NCBI GenBank assembly: GCA_964492235.1
Contig: CAZBJQ010000005.1
Coordinates: 1 to 46,201 of the forward strand
Length of the DNA stretch: 46,201 nt
Source of the DNA: PFL42 sp964492235
GTDB taxonomy: Bacteria; Chloroflexota; Anaerolineae; Anaerolineales; E44-bin32
Reading direction: 5' to 3'
Both the position numbers and the translations under genes were made by a program. Below the pieces are notes generated by a model that searched no databases, was not told the origin of the DNA, and saw only the letters and a list, made by a program, of their open reading frames with translations. Below are positions 24,844 to 31,742 of the stretch, piece after piece (the first letter of the stretch is position 1; each line of letters starts with the position of its first letter).

Positions 24844-25863
24844 CTACGTCCTCCGGACAGTGCGGCGAAGGGATTCCAGACGCGCCTCCGCCAGACCGGG
24901 TGCGGCACCCAACAGGTACAAGGCGCCTGTTCCTTCCACAGCCAGAGAGGCCGAGATCGAGCCGCGCAAGGCGGCCTCCACCGGGTCCCCCGTGAGGGCC
25001 AAACCGGCCAGGAACCCGCCGGCGAAGGCGTCGCCGGCGCCGAACGGGTCGCGTACGGTTGCGGGGTAGGCAGGGATCGACCAGCGTCCCTCGGTCACCC
25101 CATCCCACACCAACACACCTTGAGGTCCCCGCTTGATGACAACCCACGACGGCCCCATGGCCGAGAAGGCCGCTGCGCACTCCCACAGGTCTGGCCGGCG
25201 AGGTCGGAAGAAGGCCAAGGTCTCCTCCTCGGACGGGAAGAAGGCATCCACTGATCGCAGCACCGTTCCCAGTTCGACCAGGAACGAAGGGTCCATCAAG
25301 CCCGGTGGAGGGTCGAGGGCGATCTGGCGGACGCCAAGTTCCTCGAGGCGCCCAGGGAGCGTGGCCTGGCAGTAGTAGTCCGTGGGGGTGATGTGGACGG
25401 CCGCCAGCCGCCGGACGTTCGAGGGCAGGTCTTCGACACGCACAGCCAGTTCGGAGGTTGGCGTTCCAGGGGAGGCGCCCTTGCCGGAGGGGCGGTAGGC
25501 CAGCAGTTCCTTGGGTAGTGGTTGGCCCGCCCGGAGAAACTGGGCCGCCGGGTTCGAGGGGTCCGCTTCGGCGTTGGCTGTTTCCCCGTGAAACTCGATG
25601 TCGAGGTCGTCGCCGGATGTGGTGCGGATAGCCGCAAGGTCGAACGCAGTCTCGGGAAGGGGCTTCACGACGGCGTTGACGGTGGCGGTCGAAACGTGAC
25701 TGATCAAGATGACCGGGGAGGTCCACCTTCTGGCAGCGCTGGCTGCATATAGGGCACTTCCCCCAGGCAGCCCAAGGTGCGCTCGGCCATCCATCGTGAC
25801 GGCGTATTCGGCCCGGATTGGACCGATGACTGCAACGGCGGGCCCGCCGGGAGCATCATTCAT
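24844..25863 (-). CDS. PfkB/ribokinase-family carbohydrate kinase
   Basis: The 339-residue kinase has the C-terminal signature DPFGAGDAFAGGFLAG, with the catalytic base D278. It also has VVIKRGPQGVLVW and FFPSEEETLAFF, typical of the family. The N-terminal GGSALYAASAARR segment corresponds to the substrate-binding GG motif. Substrate cannot be assigned; family members phosphorylate sugars, nucleosides or related compounds. There is no strong ribosome binding site before the ATG (the region is C-rich). It is the first gene of a pair with the M20 peptidase. Confidence 0.85.
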   Translation of the reverse strand: MNDAPGGPAVAVIGPIRAEYAVTMDGRAHLGLPGGSALYAASAARRWTSPVILISHVSTATVNAVVKPLPETAFDLAAIRTTSGDDLDIEFHGETANAEADPSNPAAQFLRAGQPLPKELLAYRPSGKGASPGTPTSELAVRVEDLPSNVRRLAAVHITPTDYYCQATLPGRLEELGVRQIALDPPPGLMDPSFLVELGTVLRSVDAFFPSEEETLAFFRPRRPDLWECAAAFSAMGPSWVVIKRGPQGVLVWDGVTEGRWSIPAYPATVRDPFGAGDAFAGGFLAGLALTGDPVEAALRGSISASLAVEGTGALYLLGAAPGLAEARLESLRRTVRRT

Positions 25864-25967
25864 GGGAAGGGGGAGAGGGTGCCACGTTGAACTGCCCCTC
25901 TTGTTCGGATTCTAAGGCCGCCTCGGCAGATACCAAAGTCATCTTCATTCGCGGCCGGCAAGGGCGT

Positions 25968-25973
25968 TATAAT
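25968..25973 (+). promoter_or_regulatory. -10 box of the OmpR-like regulator
   Basis: A perfect TATAAT, with no convincing -35. If it is used, the coding region must start downstream of about 25980. Confidence 0.5.
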
Positions 25974-26036
25974 CACGATGCATCTCCAGCAGCGATCGAC
26001 AACGCGCGCTGCCCTTCTTGTCTGCGGGGGTCCCTC

Positions 26037-26714
26037 TTGGCCGGTGCAAGTATCCTACTGATCGAGAGCAGGCGCGCCAGTGCTCCCTCTTTTGCGCCGG
26101 CTCTTGAGAAGAAGGGTTTCCATGTCAACCGGCACACGCATGTCTTGCCGGCCCTGGCCGAGGGGGTGCAGAAGTTCCCGGACATTGTCATTCTGGATGC
26201 AGCCTCGATGCACACAACCGGCGGCAGGATGTGCCGGACGGTGCGCTCGAAGCTGGATGGAGTTCCGATCATTCTCGTAGTTCCGCCGGGGACGGCAACG
26301 GATCCAGGGAGTGGCGCCAGCCTCACCCTGGCGCATCCTCTCACCCCGCGCAAACTGATCAATCGCGTCTCACGTCTGCTGCCGGGCGATGGCAACTATA
26401 CTCTCCAGGCGGGGCCAATCGCCCTCGACTTGGCGCAGCGAAAGGTGCGCTGCCGGGGAAAGGAATCCCGCCTAACCCCCAAACAAACGAAACTGCTCGA
26501 AGTGTTCCTGCATAACCCCGGTCGGCTGATGACCCGGCCGGTACTCATCCGACAAGTCTGGCATACCGACTACACCGGAGACACGCGGACGTTGGACGTC
26601 CACATGAGCTGGCTCCGGCATGCCATCGAGCCCGACCCGAAAGAGCCGGTTTACCTCAAAACCGTGCGCGGGATCGGCTACCGCCTCGACCTGCCCGAAG
26701 CGCGTCACAGCTAG
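26037..26714 (+). CDS. Atypical OmpR-family DNA-binding response regulator
   Basis: The 225-residue protein has a receiver-like domain (about 3-110), starting ASILLIES and with Asp in VILDAASMH at the phospho-acceptor position. The acidic pair is reduced and the conserved Lys before Pro appears replaced (LAHPLTPRKL), so normal phosphorylation is doubtful. The C-terminal winged helix is intact: RLTPKQTKLLEVFLHNPGR, TLDVHMSWLRHAIE and YLKTVRGIGYRL. I chose the TTG at 26037, with GGGGG 6 bases upstream, because the promoter lies inside the longer open frame that begins at 25887. No kinase adjoins. The stop codon overlaps that of the convergent methyltransferase. Confidence 0.8.
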   Translation: MAGASILLIESRRASAPSFAPALEKKGFHVNRHTHVLPALAEGVQKFPDIVILDAASMHTTGGRMCRTVRSKLDGVPIILVVPPGTATDPGSGASLTLAHPLTPRKLINRVSRLLPGDGNYTLQAGPIALDLAQRKVRCRGKESRLTPKQTKLLEVFLHNPGRLMTRPVLIRQVWHTDYTGDTRTLDVHMSWLRHAIEPDPKEPVYLKTVRGIGYRLDLPEARHS

Positions 26715-28009
26715 GCCCCGCCGGAAGTCCGCTCCACCGTCTGGCCGGCCAATCCGTTGGCCAGCACAACCCGCACGGCCACCTGCTGGACATGACCGGG
26801 TACGGCTGACAGCGACAGGTCCAGCGACGGATCGCGCCAGCGCCGTGGGAAGGCGGCCCGAGTGTGGAAGGCTTGGCCACTGTACTCCCAGTCGGCCTCC
26901 CACAGAACGACCGACTCAGGGAAGGGAACCGGAGGCGCAGCCTCCACCCCCAGCAGATCCAGCCGAAGCCCGGTCTCCCCTGCCTGGAGGCGTGCCACGG
27001 GACGAGGCCCGGACGGCGGCGGATTCGCGTGCCAGAGAGAGAGGGAAGGTCGGGCCGACAACAGGAGCAGCCGGCGGTACGAAGTCCAGAAGGCGATGGC
27101 CGATTGATCGATCCCGATGGAATGACGGCCAGCGCGGCAGGCCACCGCCAGGGTCGTCCCCGACCCACAGAAGGGGTCCAGGACGGTTCCTCCGGGGGGG
27201 CAGGAGGCCCGGATCACTCGTGCCAGCAGGGCCTCCGGCTTCTGGGTTGGGAAACCGGTGCGCTCGGTGTGGAGTCGGGCCACGACTGGGAAGTACCACC
27301 AATCCTCGGGGACCTTCCCACGCACCAGGTCGGGCTGCTTGCCAAAGCCGGCTCTGTTGGAGCTGCGGAATGTCCGGATCGTGGTCGGATCATATGCCGT
27401 GCGCACCGCATCCGGATCGAAGTAATATTCCGGCGACTTGGCGTAGACAAGGATGGTGTCGTGCTTACGGTTGAACCCCCGCCGGATCGGTGAAGGGCCG
27501 TGGTAGACCCATACGATCTCGTTCAGGAGCGCCTCCGGTCCGAAGATCTGGTCCAGCAGGAGGCGGGCGTAGGGAGCCGCATGCCAATCCAGATGGAGAT
27601 ACAGCGTCCCGGTGGGAGCCAACAACTGGTACATGGCCAGCAGGCGCGGCTCGAGCATGGCCAGATACTGCCCAAGGCCTCTCCAGCGATCGGCGAAGCC
27701 CGCCTCCGTCTTCCAGCCGGTGGGGCGGCGCGAGTCCTCGCCCACGCCCACTCGTGCCCGATATGCCTTGTCGGTGAGGAACGGCGGGTCGGCGTAGATC
27801 AAATCGACCTTCGCCTCGTGGGTCTTCATCAAGGCCAACATCGCACCCAGGTTGTCGGAGAAGATCAGGCAATGATCCGTGGCGCTACCGGTTTCGGCAG
27901 GCGAAGGAGCGACGGAGAGAAGGGAAAGGGCCGCTGGTGAGCGAGGTTCTCCCTGCCAGCGGCCCGGCCAGTCAAGCTCCAAGTCGAGCGGCGTGTGGCG
28001 CCTGCGCAT
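26711..28009 (-). CDS. Solitary DNA methyltransferase (beta-type motif order)
   Basis: The 432-residue protein has the catalytic motif IV YADPPF (72-77) before the SAM-binding motif I LDPFCGSGTTLA, the beta-group order of N6-adenine or N4-cytosine methylases. TGFPTQKPEALLARVI corresponds to motif X. About 120 residues after the methylase core are of unknown function. No restriction gene is beside it, so it is probably a regulatory or orphan methylase, and its target site cannot be read from sequence. It is 13 bases downstream of the cPGS-like gene, likely in an operon with argS. Confidence 0.88.
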   Translation of the reverse strand: MRRRHTPLDLELDWPGRWQGEPRSPAALSLLSVAPSPAETGSATDHCLIFSDNLGAMLALMKTHEAKVDLIYADPPFLTDKAYRARVGVGEDSRRPTGWKTEAGFADRWRGLGQYLAMLEPRLLAMYQLLAPTGTLYLHLDWHAAPYARLLLDQIFGPEALLNEIVWVYHGPSPIRRGFNRKHDTILVYAKSPEYYFDPDAVRTAYDPTTIRTFRSSNRAGFGKQPDLVRGKVPEDWWYFPVVARLHTERTGFPTQKPEALLARVIRASCPPGGTVLDPFCGSGTTLAVACRAGRHSIGIDQSAIAFWTSYRRLLLLSARPSLSLWHANPPPSGPRPVARLQAGETGLRLDLLGVEAAPPVPFPESVVLWEADWEYSGQAFHTRAAFPRRWRDPSLDLSLSAVPGHVQQVAVRVVLANGLAGQTVERTSGGA

Positions 28010-28022
28010 GCCTCAGCGGCGG

Positions 28023-29345
28023 TCAGCTTCCACCGAAGTGGCGGCGCAGGACCTGTTCGAGGGTCGGCTGTCCGATCTCCTGGAGGTCATATCGAACCCG
28101 CTGTGCGGGCTTTTTGATCTTCATCAGCTTCGCCAGGTCAATCGGTGTTCCAATCAGGACCAGGTCTGCGTCCGACCGGTTGATGGTGTCCTGCAGCTCC
28201 TTCCTTTGCTGCTTCCCGTAGCCCATGGCCGGAAGCACGCTGCCAATGGTCGGGTACTTCTGGTAAACGGCGGCAATGCTGCCCCTGGCAAACGGGCGGG
28301 GGTCGATGACCTCGGCTGCGCCGAAGCGCTGGGCGGCCACCCAGGCGGCGCCATAGCCCATCTCGCCGTGGGTGACGGTGGGGCCGTCCTCGATGGCGAG
28401 GACGCGCTTTCCGCGCACCTGCTCCGGATGATCGACGAAGATCGGCGAAGCCGCCTCGATGACGGTCGCCCCGGGGTTGACCTGGGCAACATTGCGCCGC
28501 ACGAGCAGCACGGATTGCGCGTCAGCCGAATCGACCTTGTTGATGACCACCACATCGGCGGAGTACAGGTTCATTTCGCCGGGATGGTAAGTTCGCTCGT
28601 GACCTGGCCGGTGCGGATCGACGACGACGATCTGCAAATCGCTTTTGTAGAAAGGAAAGTCGTTGTTGCCCCCATCCCACAGAATGACGTCGGCCTCGCT
28701 TTCAGCTGAGCGGAGGATGCGCTCATAGTCGACGCCGGCGTACACGACTACGCCTTGTGCCAGATGTGGTTCGTACTCTTCACGCTCCTCGATGGTGCAG
28801 TGATGGGCTGCCAGGTCCTTGTAGGCGGCGAATCGCTGGACGGCCTGTAAGGCCAGATCGCCATAGGGCATCGGATGGCGCACGGCGGCGACGCGCAGGC
28901 CCATCCCGCGCAGGACTGCCGCCACGCGGCGCGTCGTCTGGCTCTTGCCGCTGCCGGTCCGCACGGCGCAGATCGAGATGACGGGCCGGACGGATGCGAG
29001 TTGGGTTGACAAGGCGCCCATCAGGCGGAAATCGGGGCCGGACGCCATCACTTCCGAGGCCCTGTGCATGACGTATTCATGTGAGACGTCGCTGTAGGCG
29101 AAGATGACCTGTTCGACCTGATGCTTCTTGATCAAGGATATCAGCTGGCTCTCGGGGTGAATCGGGATGCCGCGCGGATACAACGGCCCGGCCAACGCGG
29201 CGGGGTACAGCCTGCCCTCGATATTGGGGATCTGCGTGGCTGTGAATGCCACAACCTCATACTCCTTCCGAGTACGGAAGTAGACGTTGAAGTTGTGGAA
29301 ATCGCGGCCCGCCGCACCCATGATGATCACACGCGTACGCGTCAT
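28023..29345 (-). CDS. Cyclic 2,3-diphosphoglycerate synthetase-like P-loop protein
   Basis: The 440-residue protein starts MTRTRVIIMGAAGRDFHNFN, the signature start of bacterial homologues of archaeal cyclic 2,3-diphosphoglycerate synthetase. A P-loop VRTGSGKSQTTR lies near residue 135, followed by AVRHPMPYGDL, ILWDGGNNDFPF and VVVINKVDSA. In archaea the enzyme makes a thermoprotective osmolyte. The role in bacteria is not settled, and cyclic DPG production here is only a family inference. The ATG at 29343-29345 has a consensus AAGGAG upstream and was preferred to an in-frame TTG at 29372. It follows argS by 86 bases. Confidence 0.82.
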   Translation of the reverse strand: MTRTRVIIMGAAGRDFHNFNVYFRTRKEYEVVAFTATQIPNIEGRLYPAALAGPLYPRGIPIHPESQLISLIKKHQVEQVIFAYSDVSHEYVMHRASEVMASGPDFRLMGALSTQLASVRPVISICAVRTGSGKSQTTRRVAAVLRGMGLRVAAVRHPMPYGDLALQAVQRFAAYKDLAAHHCTIEEREEYEPHLAQGVVVYAGVDYERILRSAESEADVILWDGGNNDFPFYKSDLQIVVVDPHRPGHERTYHPGEMNLYSADVVVINKVDSADAQSVLLVRRNVAQVNPGATVIEAASPIFVDHPEQVRGKRVLAIEDGPTVTHGEMGYGAAWVAAQRFGAAEVIDPRPFARGSIAAVYQKYPTIGSVLPAMGYGKQQRKELQDTINRSDADLVLIGTPIDLAKLMKIKKPAQRVRYDLQEIGQPTLEQVLRRHFGGS

Positions 29346-29431
29346 AATGCAGGTCTCCTTGTCGTCAAACAAGTCTCGAGGGGCACGAGCTTCCAGATGG
29401 TTCTGTTGTCCGGGCTCTCTGCCCCCCGGCG

Positions 29432-31237
29432 TTACATGCTGGCCGGCGCCTGAATCGCCAGCAGGCGAAGGCTATTGGCGATCACCTGCCGGGCGGCCGC
29501 CGTCAACCGGAGGCGCGCAGCCACCATCGCCGGCTCCCCCGCCTGCAGCACCGGCACCGCATGGTAGAAGGCATGGAAAGTCTTGGCCAGGTCGTAGGCA
29601 AAGTTCGCCATATGCAGCGGCTTGTAGTCGAGCGCCGCTTGCTGGACGGCCGCCGGGAAGCGGGCAATCAGATCGATGAGTTCGACCTCCAGCGGCTGCA
29701 ACGGGTAGTCAAAGCTCGCCTCAACCGGGAAGCCGCCGGCTTTCTTCAGGATGCTGCATGCCCGGACATGTGCATTCTGGATATAGGGCGCCGACTGACC
29801 ATCGAAACTCAGCGCCGAGTCCATGTCGAACACGATGTCGCGTGTATTGTCAACCGAGAGCAAGGCATACGCCAGCGCGCCCAGCCCGACCTGGCTTGCC
29901 ACCTCCCCACGCGCCTCGGCGGGGAGATCGGGATTCTTCTCCTCGATCACCCGCAGCACCCGCCGGATTGCCTCATCGGCTACGTCCTTGTAGAAGACCA
30001 CGTTCCCCTTTCGCGACGACATGGCACCAGCCGGGAGCGTGACGAACCCGAAGGCCAGGTGGAAGCACTTGGCGGCCTGCGGGAACCCCCAGAGCTCCAG
30101 GATCCTGAAGACCTGTTGGAAATGCAGGCTTTGTCGGACGTCGACAACGTAGATCGAACGCTCGACGTGGAACTCCTCGAATTTCCGCTTGGCCAGGGCG
30201 AGGTCATTGGTGATATACAACGTGGTTCCGTCGCTGCGCAGGATGACGGCCGTCCGGTACTTCTCGTTTTTCAACCCGAGCTTGTCGTCAATCCGAACGA
30301 TCACCGGGCCGCCCTGAGGGCGCTCATCCTCGGCGATGCCGCGCGCAATCAGCTCATCGACGATCTCTTTACCCGGGCCGGCAACCTCGCTCTCGTAGAA
30401 GAAGACGTCCATGTGGACGTCCAGTTCTCGCAGGATCTCGTTGAACTCGTCCAGGCTCCACTGACGTGTCTTCGACCAGAGTGCACGGACTTCGGGATCG
30501 CCGGCATCCCATCGCCGATACAGCTCGCGGCGCTCGAGATCGTAGGCTTCCCGCTGGGCGCGCTCCGTTTCGGACTCGCCCTCCTTGGGTGTGAGAAGCT
30601 GGGTGGCTTCGGCGTAGATGTCGGCCAGCCACCGTCCGCGTGCGTGGATCCCGTCGGGCTCTTGCCCGAGATAGAACCGCTGGTAGGCCCAGACGCAGGT
30701 GATCACCCCCAGGCCCATGTCCCCAGGGTACGAGGCGCGGATGGTTTCGAACCCGGCGAACTCCACCAGCCTGGCCAGGGATTCTCCGAGCAGAGTCGCA
30801 CGGGCGTGGCCGATGTGAAACGAATGGTGGGTGTTGGGTTGGGCGTACTCCACCATCACCCGCTCGCCCTTCGGCTGGCCCCGCCCAAACGCGGCGGAGC
30901 GGCGGATGGCCTCATCGATGACCCGCCGGCTGAACACCGCCGTGTCCAGGTACACATTGACATAGGCCTTCTCGGCGGCGACCCGGGAGATGCCGGGCGG
31001 CGGGTGAATGTCGTCCGCTGCCTGCCGGGCGAGCTCCTGCGCACGCTGGGGGACATTGATGGGATTGCCCTGCCGGGCTTCGGCGGCAGCCGCCTGGAAG
31101 CAGGCTGCACTCCCGTACCCCCATTGGCCGGCAAAAGGGGTGGGGACCCACTGGAGGCGCTCCGGTGGCGGAGCGCCGAGGCGCAGCAGGCTGGCCCGCA
31201 GCTGCTCGCCAACCTGGTCGAGCTCAGTTTCGAACAT
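29432..31237 (-). CDS. argS: Arginyl-tRNA synthetase
   Basis: The 601-residue class I synthetase has the HIGH-type motif HSFHIGHARATLLGE near residue 138-152, and the KMSKS-equivalent MSSRKGN near residue 405, the degenerate form common in bacterial ArgRS. The N-terminal additional domain (1-110) and the C-terminal anticodon-binding helical bundle ending ANSLRLLAIQAP are complete. The -10 box is 8 bases before the ATG, so the message is probably leaderless. The plus strand opposite is open for 563 codons but shows no homology. Confidence 0.96.
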   Translation of the reverse strand: MFETELDQVGEQLRASLLRLGAPPPERLQWVPTPFAGQWGYGSAACFQAAAAEARQGNPINVPQRAQELARQAADDIHPPPGISRVAAEKAYVNVYLDTAVFSRRVIDEAIRRSAAFGRGQPKGERVMVEYAQPNTHHSFHIGHARATLLGESLARLVEFAGFETIRASYPGDMGLGVITCVWAYQRFYLGQEPDGIHARGRWLADIYAEATQLLTPKEGESETERAQREAYDLERRELYRRWDAGDPEVRALWSKTRQWSLDEFNEILRELDVHMDVFFYESEVAGPGKEIVDELIARGIAEDERPQGGPVIVRIDDKLGLKNEKYRTAVILRSDGTTLYITNDLALAKRKFEEFHVERSIYVVDVRQSLHFQQVFRILELWGFPQAAKCFHLAFGFVTLPAGAMSSRKGNVVFYKDVADEAIRRVLRVIEEKNPDLPAEARGEVASQVGLGALAYALLSVDNTRDIVFDMDSALSFDGQSAPYIQNAHVRACSILKKAGGFPVEASFDYPLQPLEVELIDLIARFPAAVQQAALDYKPLHMANFAYDLAKTFHAFYHAVPVLQAGEPAMVAARLRLTAAARQVIANSLRLLAIQAPASM

Positions 31238-31245
31238 GCGGGGCG

Positions 31246-31251
31246 ATTATA
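31246..31251 (-). promoter_or_regulatory. Extended -10 promoter of argS (leaderless)
   Basis: On the minus strand TGCTATAAT, with TATAAT at 31251-31246 and only 8 bases between it and the ATG. Transcription should begin at or next to the start codon. Confidence 0.7.
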
Positions 31252-31302
31252 GCATGCTGGGTTTCGACGGCAGCCTCGCCGCCGCGACTCCCCGGCCAAC
31301 AA

Positions 31303-31332
31303 GTGACGGCACCTGAAACCAGGTGCCGTCAC
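31303..31332 (-). terminator. Perfect 13-bp hairpin between rpsT and argS
   Basis: GTGACGGCACCTG (31303-31315) is perfectly complementary to CAGGTGCCGTCAC (31320-31332), with a 4-base loop. It lies downstream of rpsT, in the direction of its transcription, and upstream of the argS promoter. The following bases (TTGTTGG) are only moderately T-rich. It could be the rpsT terminator or a dispersed palindrome. Confidence 0.6.
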
Positions 31333-31363
31333 CTCCGGAGATCCAATTGTGTGCTGGCCGGCG

Positions 31364-31633
31364 TCAGGAGGTCTTCTGGGCCCGGCTGAGTCGCTTCATC
31401 AGGCGGCTCTTGCGCCGGGCGGCATTGTTGCGATGGATCACGCCTCTGGAGGCTGCCTTGTCCAGCTCGCGCAAGGCAGCCGCGGCGGCCGGCCCGGCGT
31501 CGCTTGGGTTGGAGTCGATCGCTCCCCGGGCGTTCTTGACAAACGTCCGGGCGCGGGTGCGGATCACCTTGTTGCGCAACTGGCGCTTTGGATTCTGGCG
31601 CTTGCGCTTCTTCGCCGATCGTGTGTTGGCCAA
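31364..31633 (-). CDS. rpsT: Small ribosomal subunit protein bS20
   Basis: The 89-residue basic helical protein starts MANTRSAKKRKRQNPKRQLR, the standard bS20 start. GVIHRNNAARRKSRLMKRL near the C-terminus is also diagnostic. The start codon is TTG (31633-31631) with a near-consensus GGAGGA in front; a non-ATG start in S20 is known to help autoregulation in E. coli. It is a single gene with its own promoter and hairpin terminator. Confidence 0.97.
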   Translation of the reverse strand: MANTRSAKKRKRQNPKRQLRNKVIRTRARTFVKNARGAIDSNPSDAGPAAAAALRELDKAASRGVIHRNNAARRKSRLMKRLSRAQKTS

Positions 31634-31666
31634 GACTTCCTCCGAACGGATGAATTGCAGGCAGTC

Positions 31667-31695
31667 AGTTTACCCTTCTCCCGGCCTCTTGTCCA
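31667..31695 (-). promoter_or_regulatory. Promoter of rpsT
   Basis: On the minus strand: TGGACA (31695-31690), a 17-base spacer and TAAACT (31672-31667), about 33 bases before the TTG start. Confidence 0.6.
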
Positions 31696-31742
31696 GCCCC
31701 TGCGCACGAGGCGAGGGTCCCTGCCGGCCTTGTCCTGAGGGA

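Noticed and set aside
25887..26036. N-terminal CPSC...CPSC zinc motif on the OmpR-like regulator
   Set aside because: It is in the frame upstream of a TATAAT box and of the family's usual start, so it is probably not translated.
29561..31252. 563-codon plus-strand frame opposite argS
   Set aside because: Its composition mirrors argS codons and no domain is visible.
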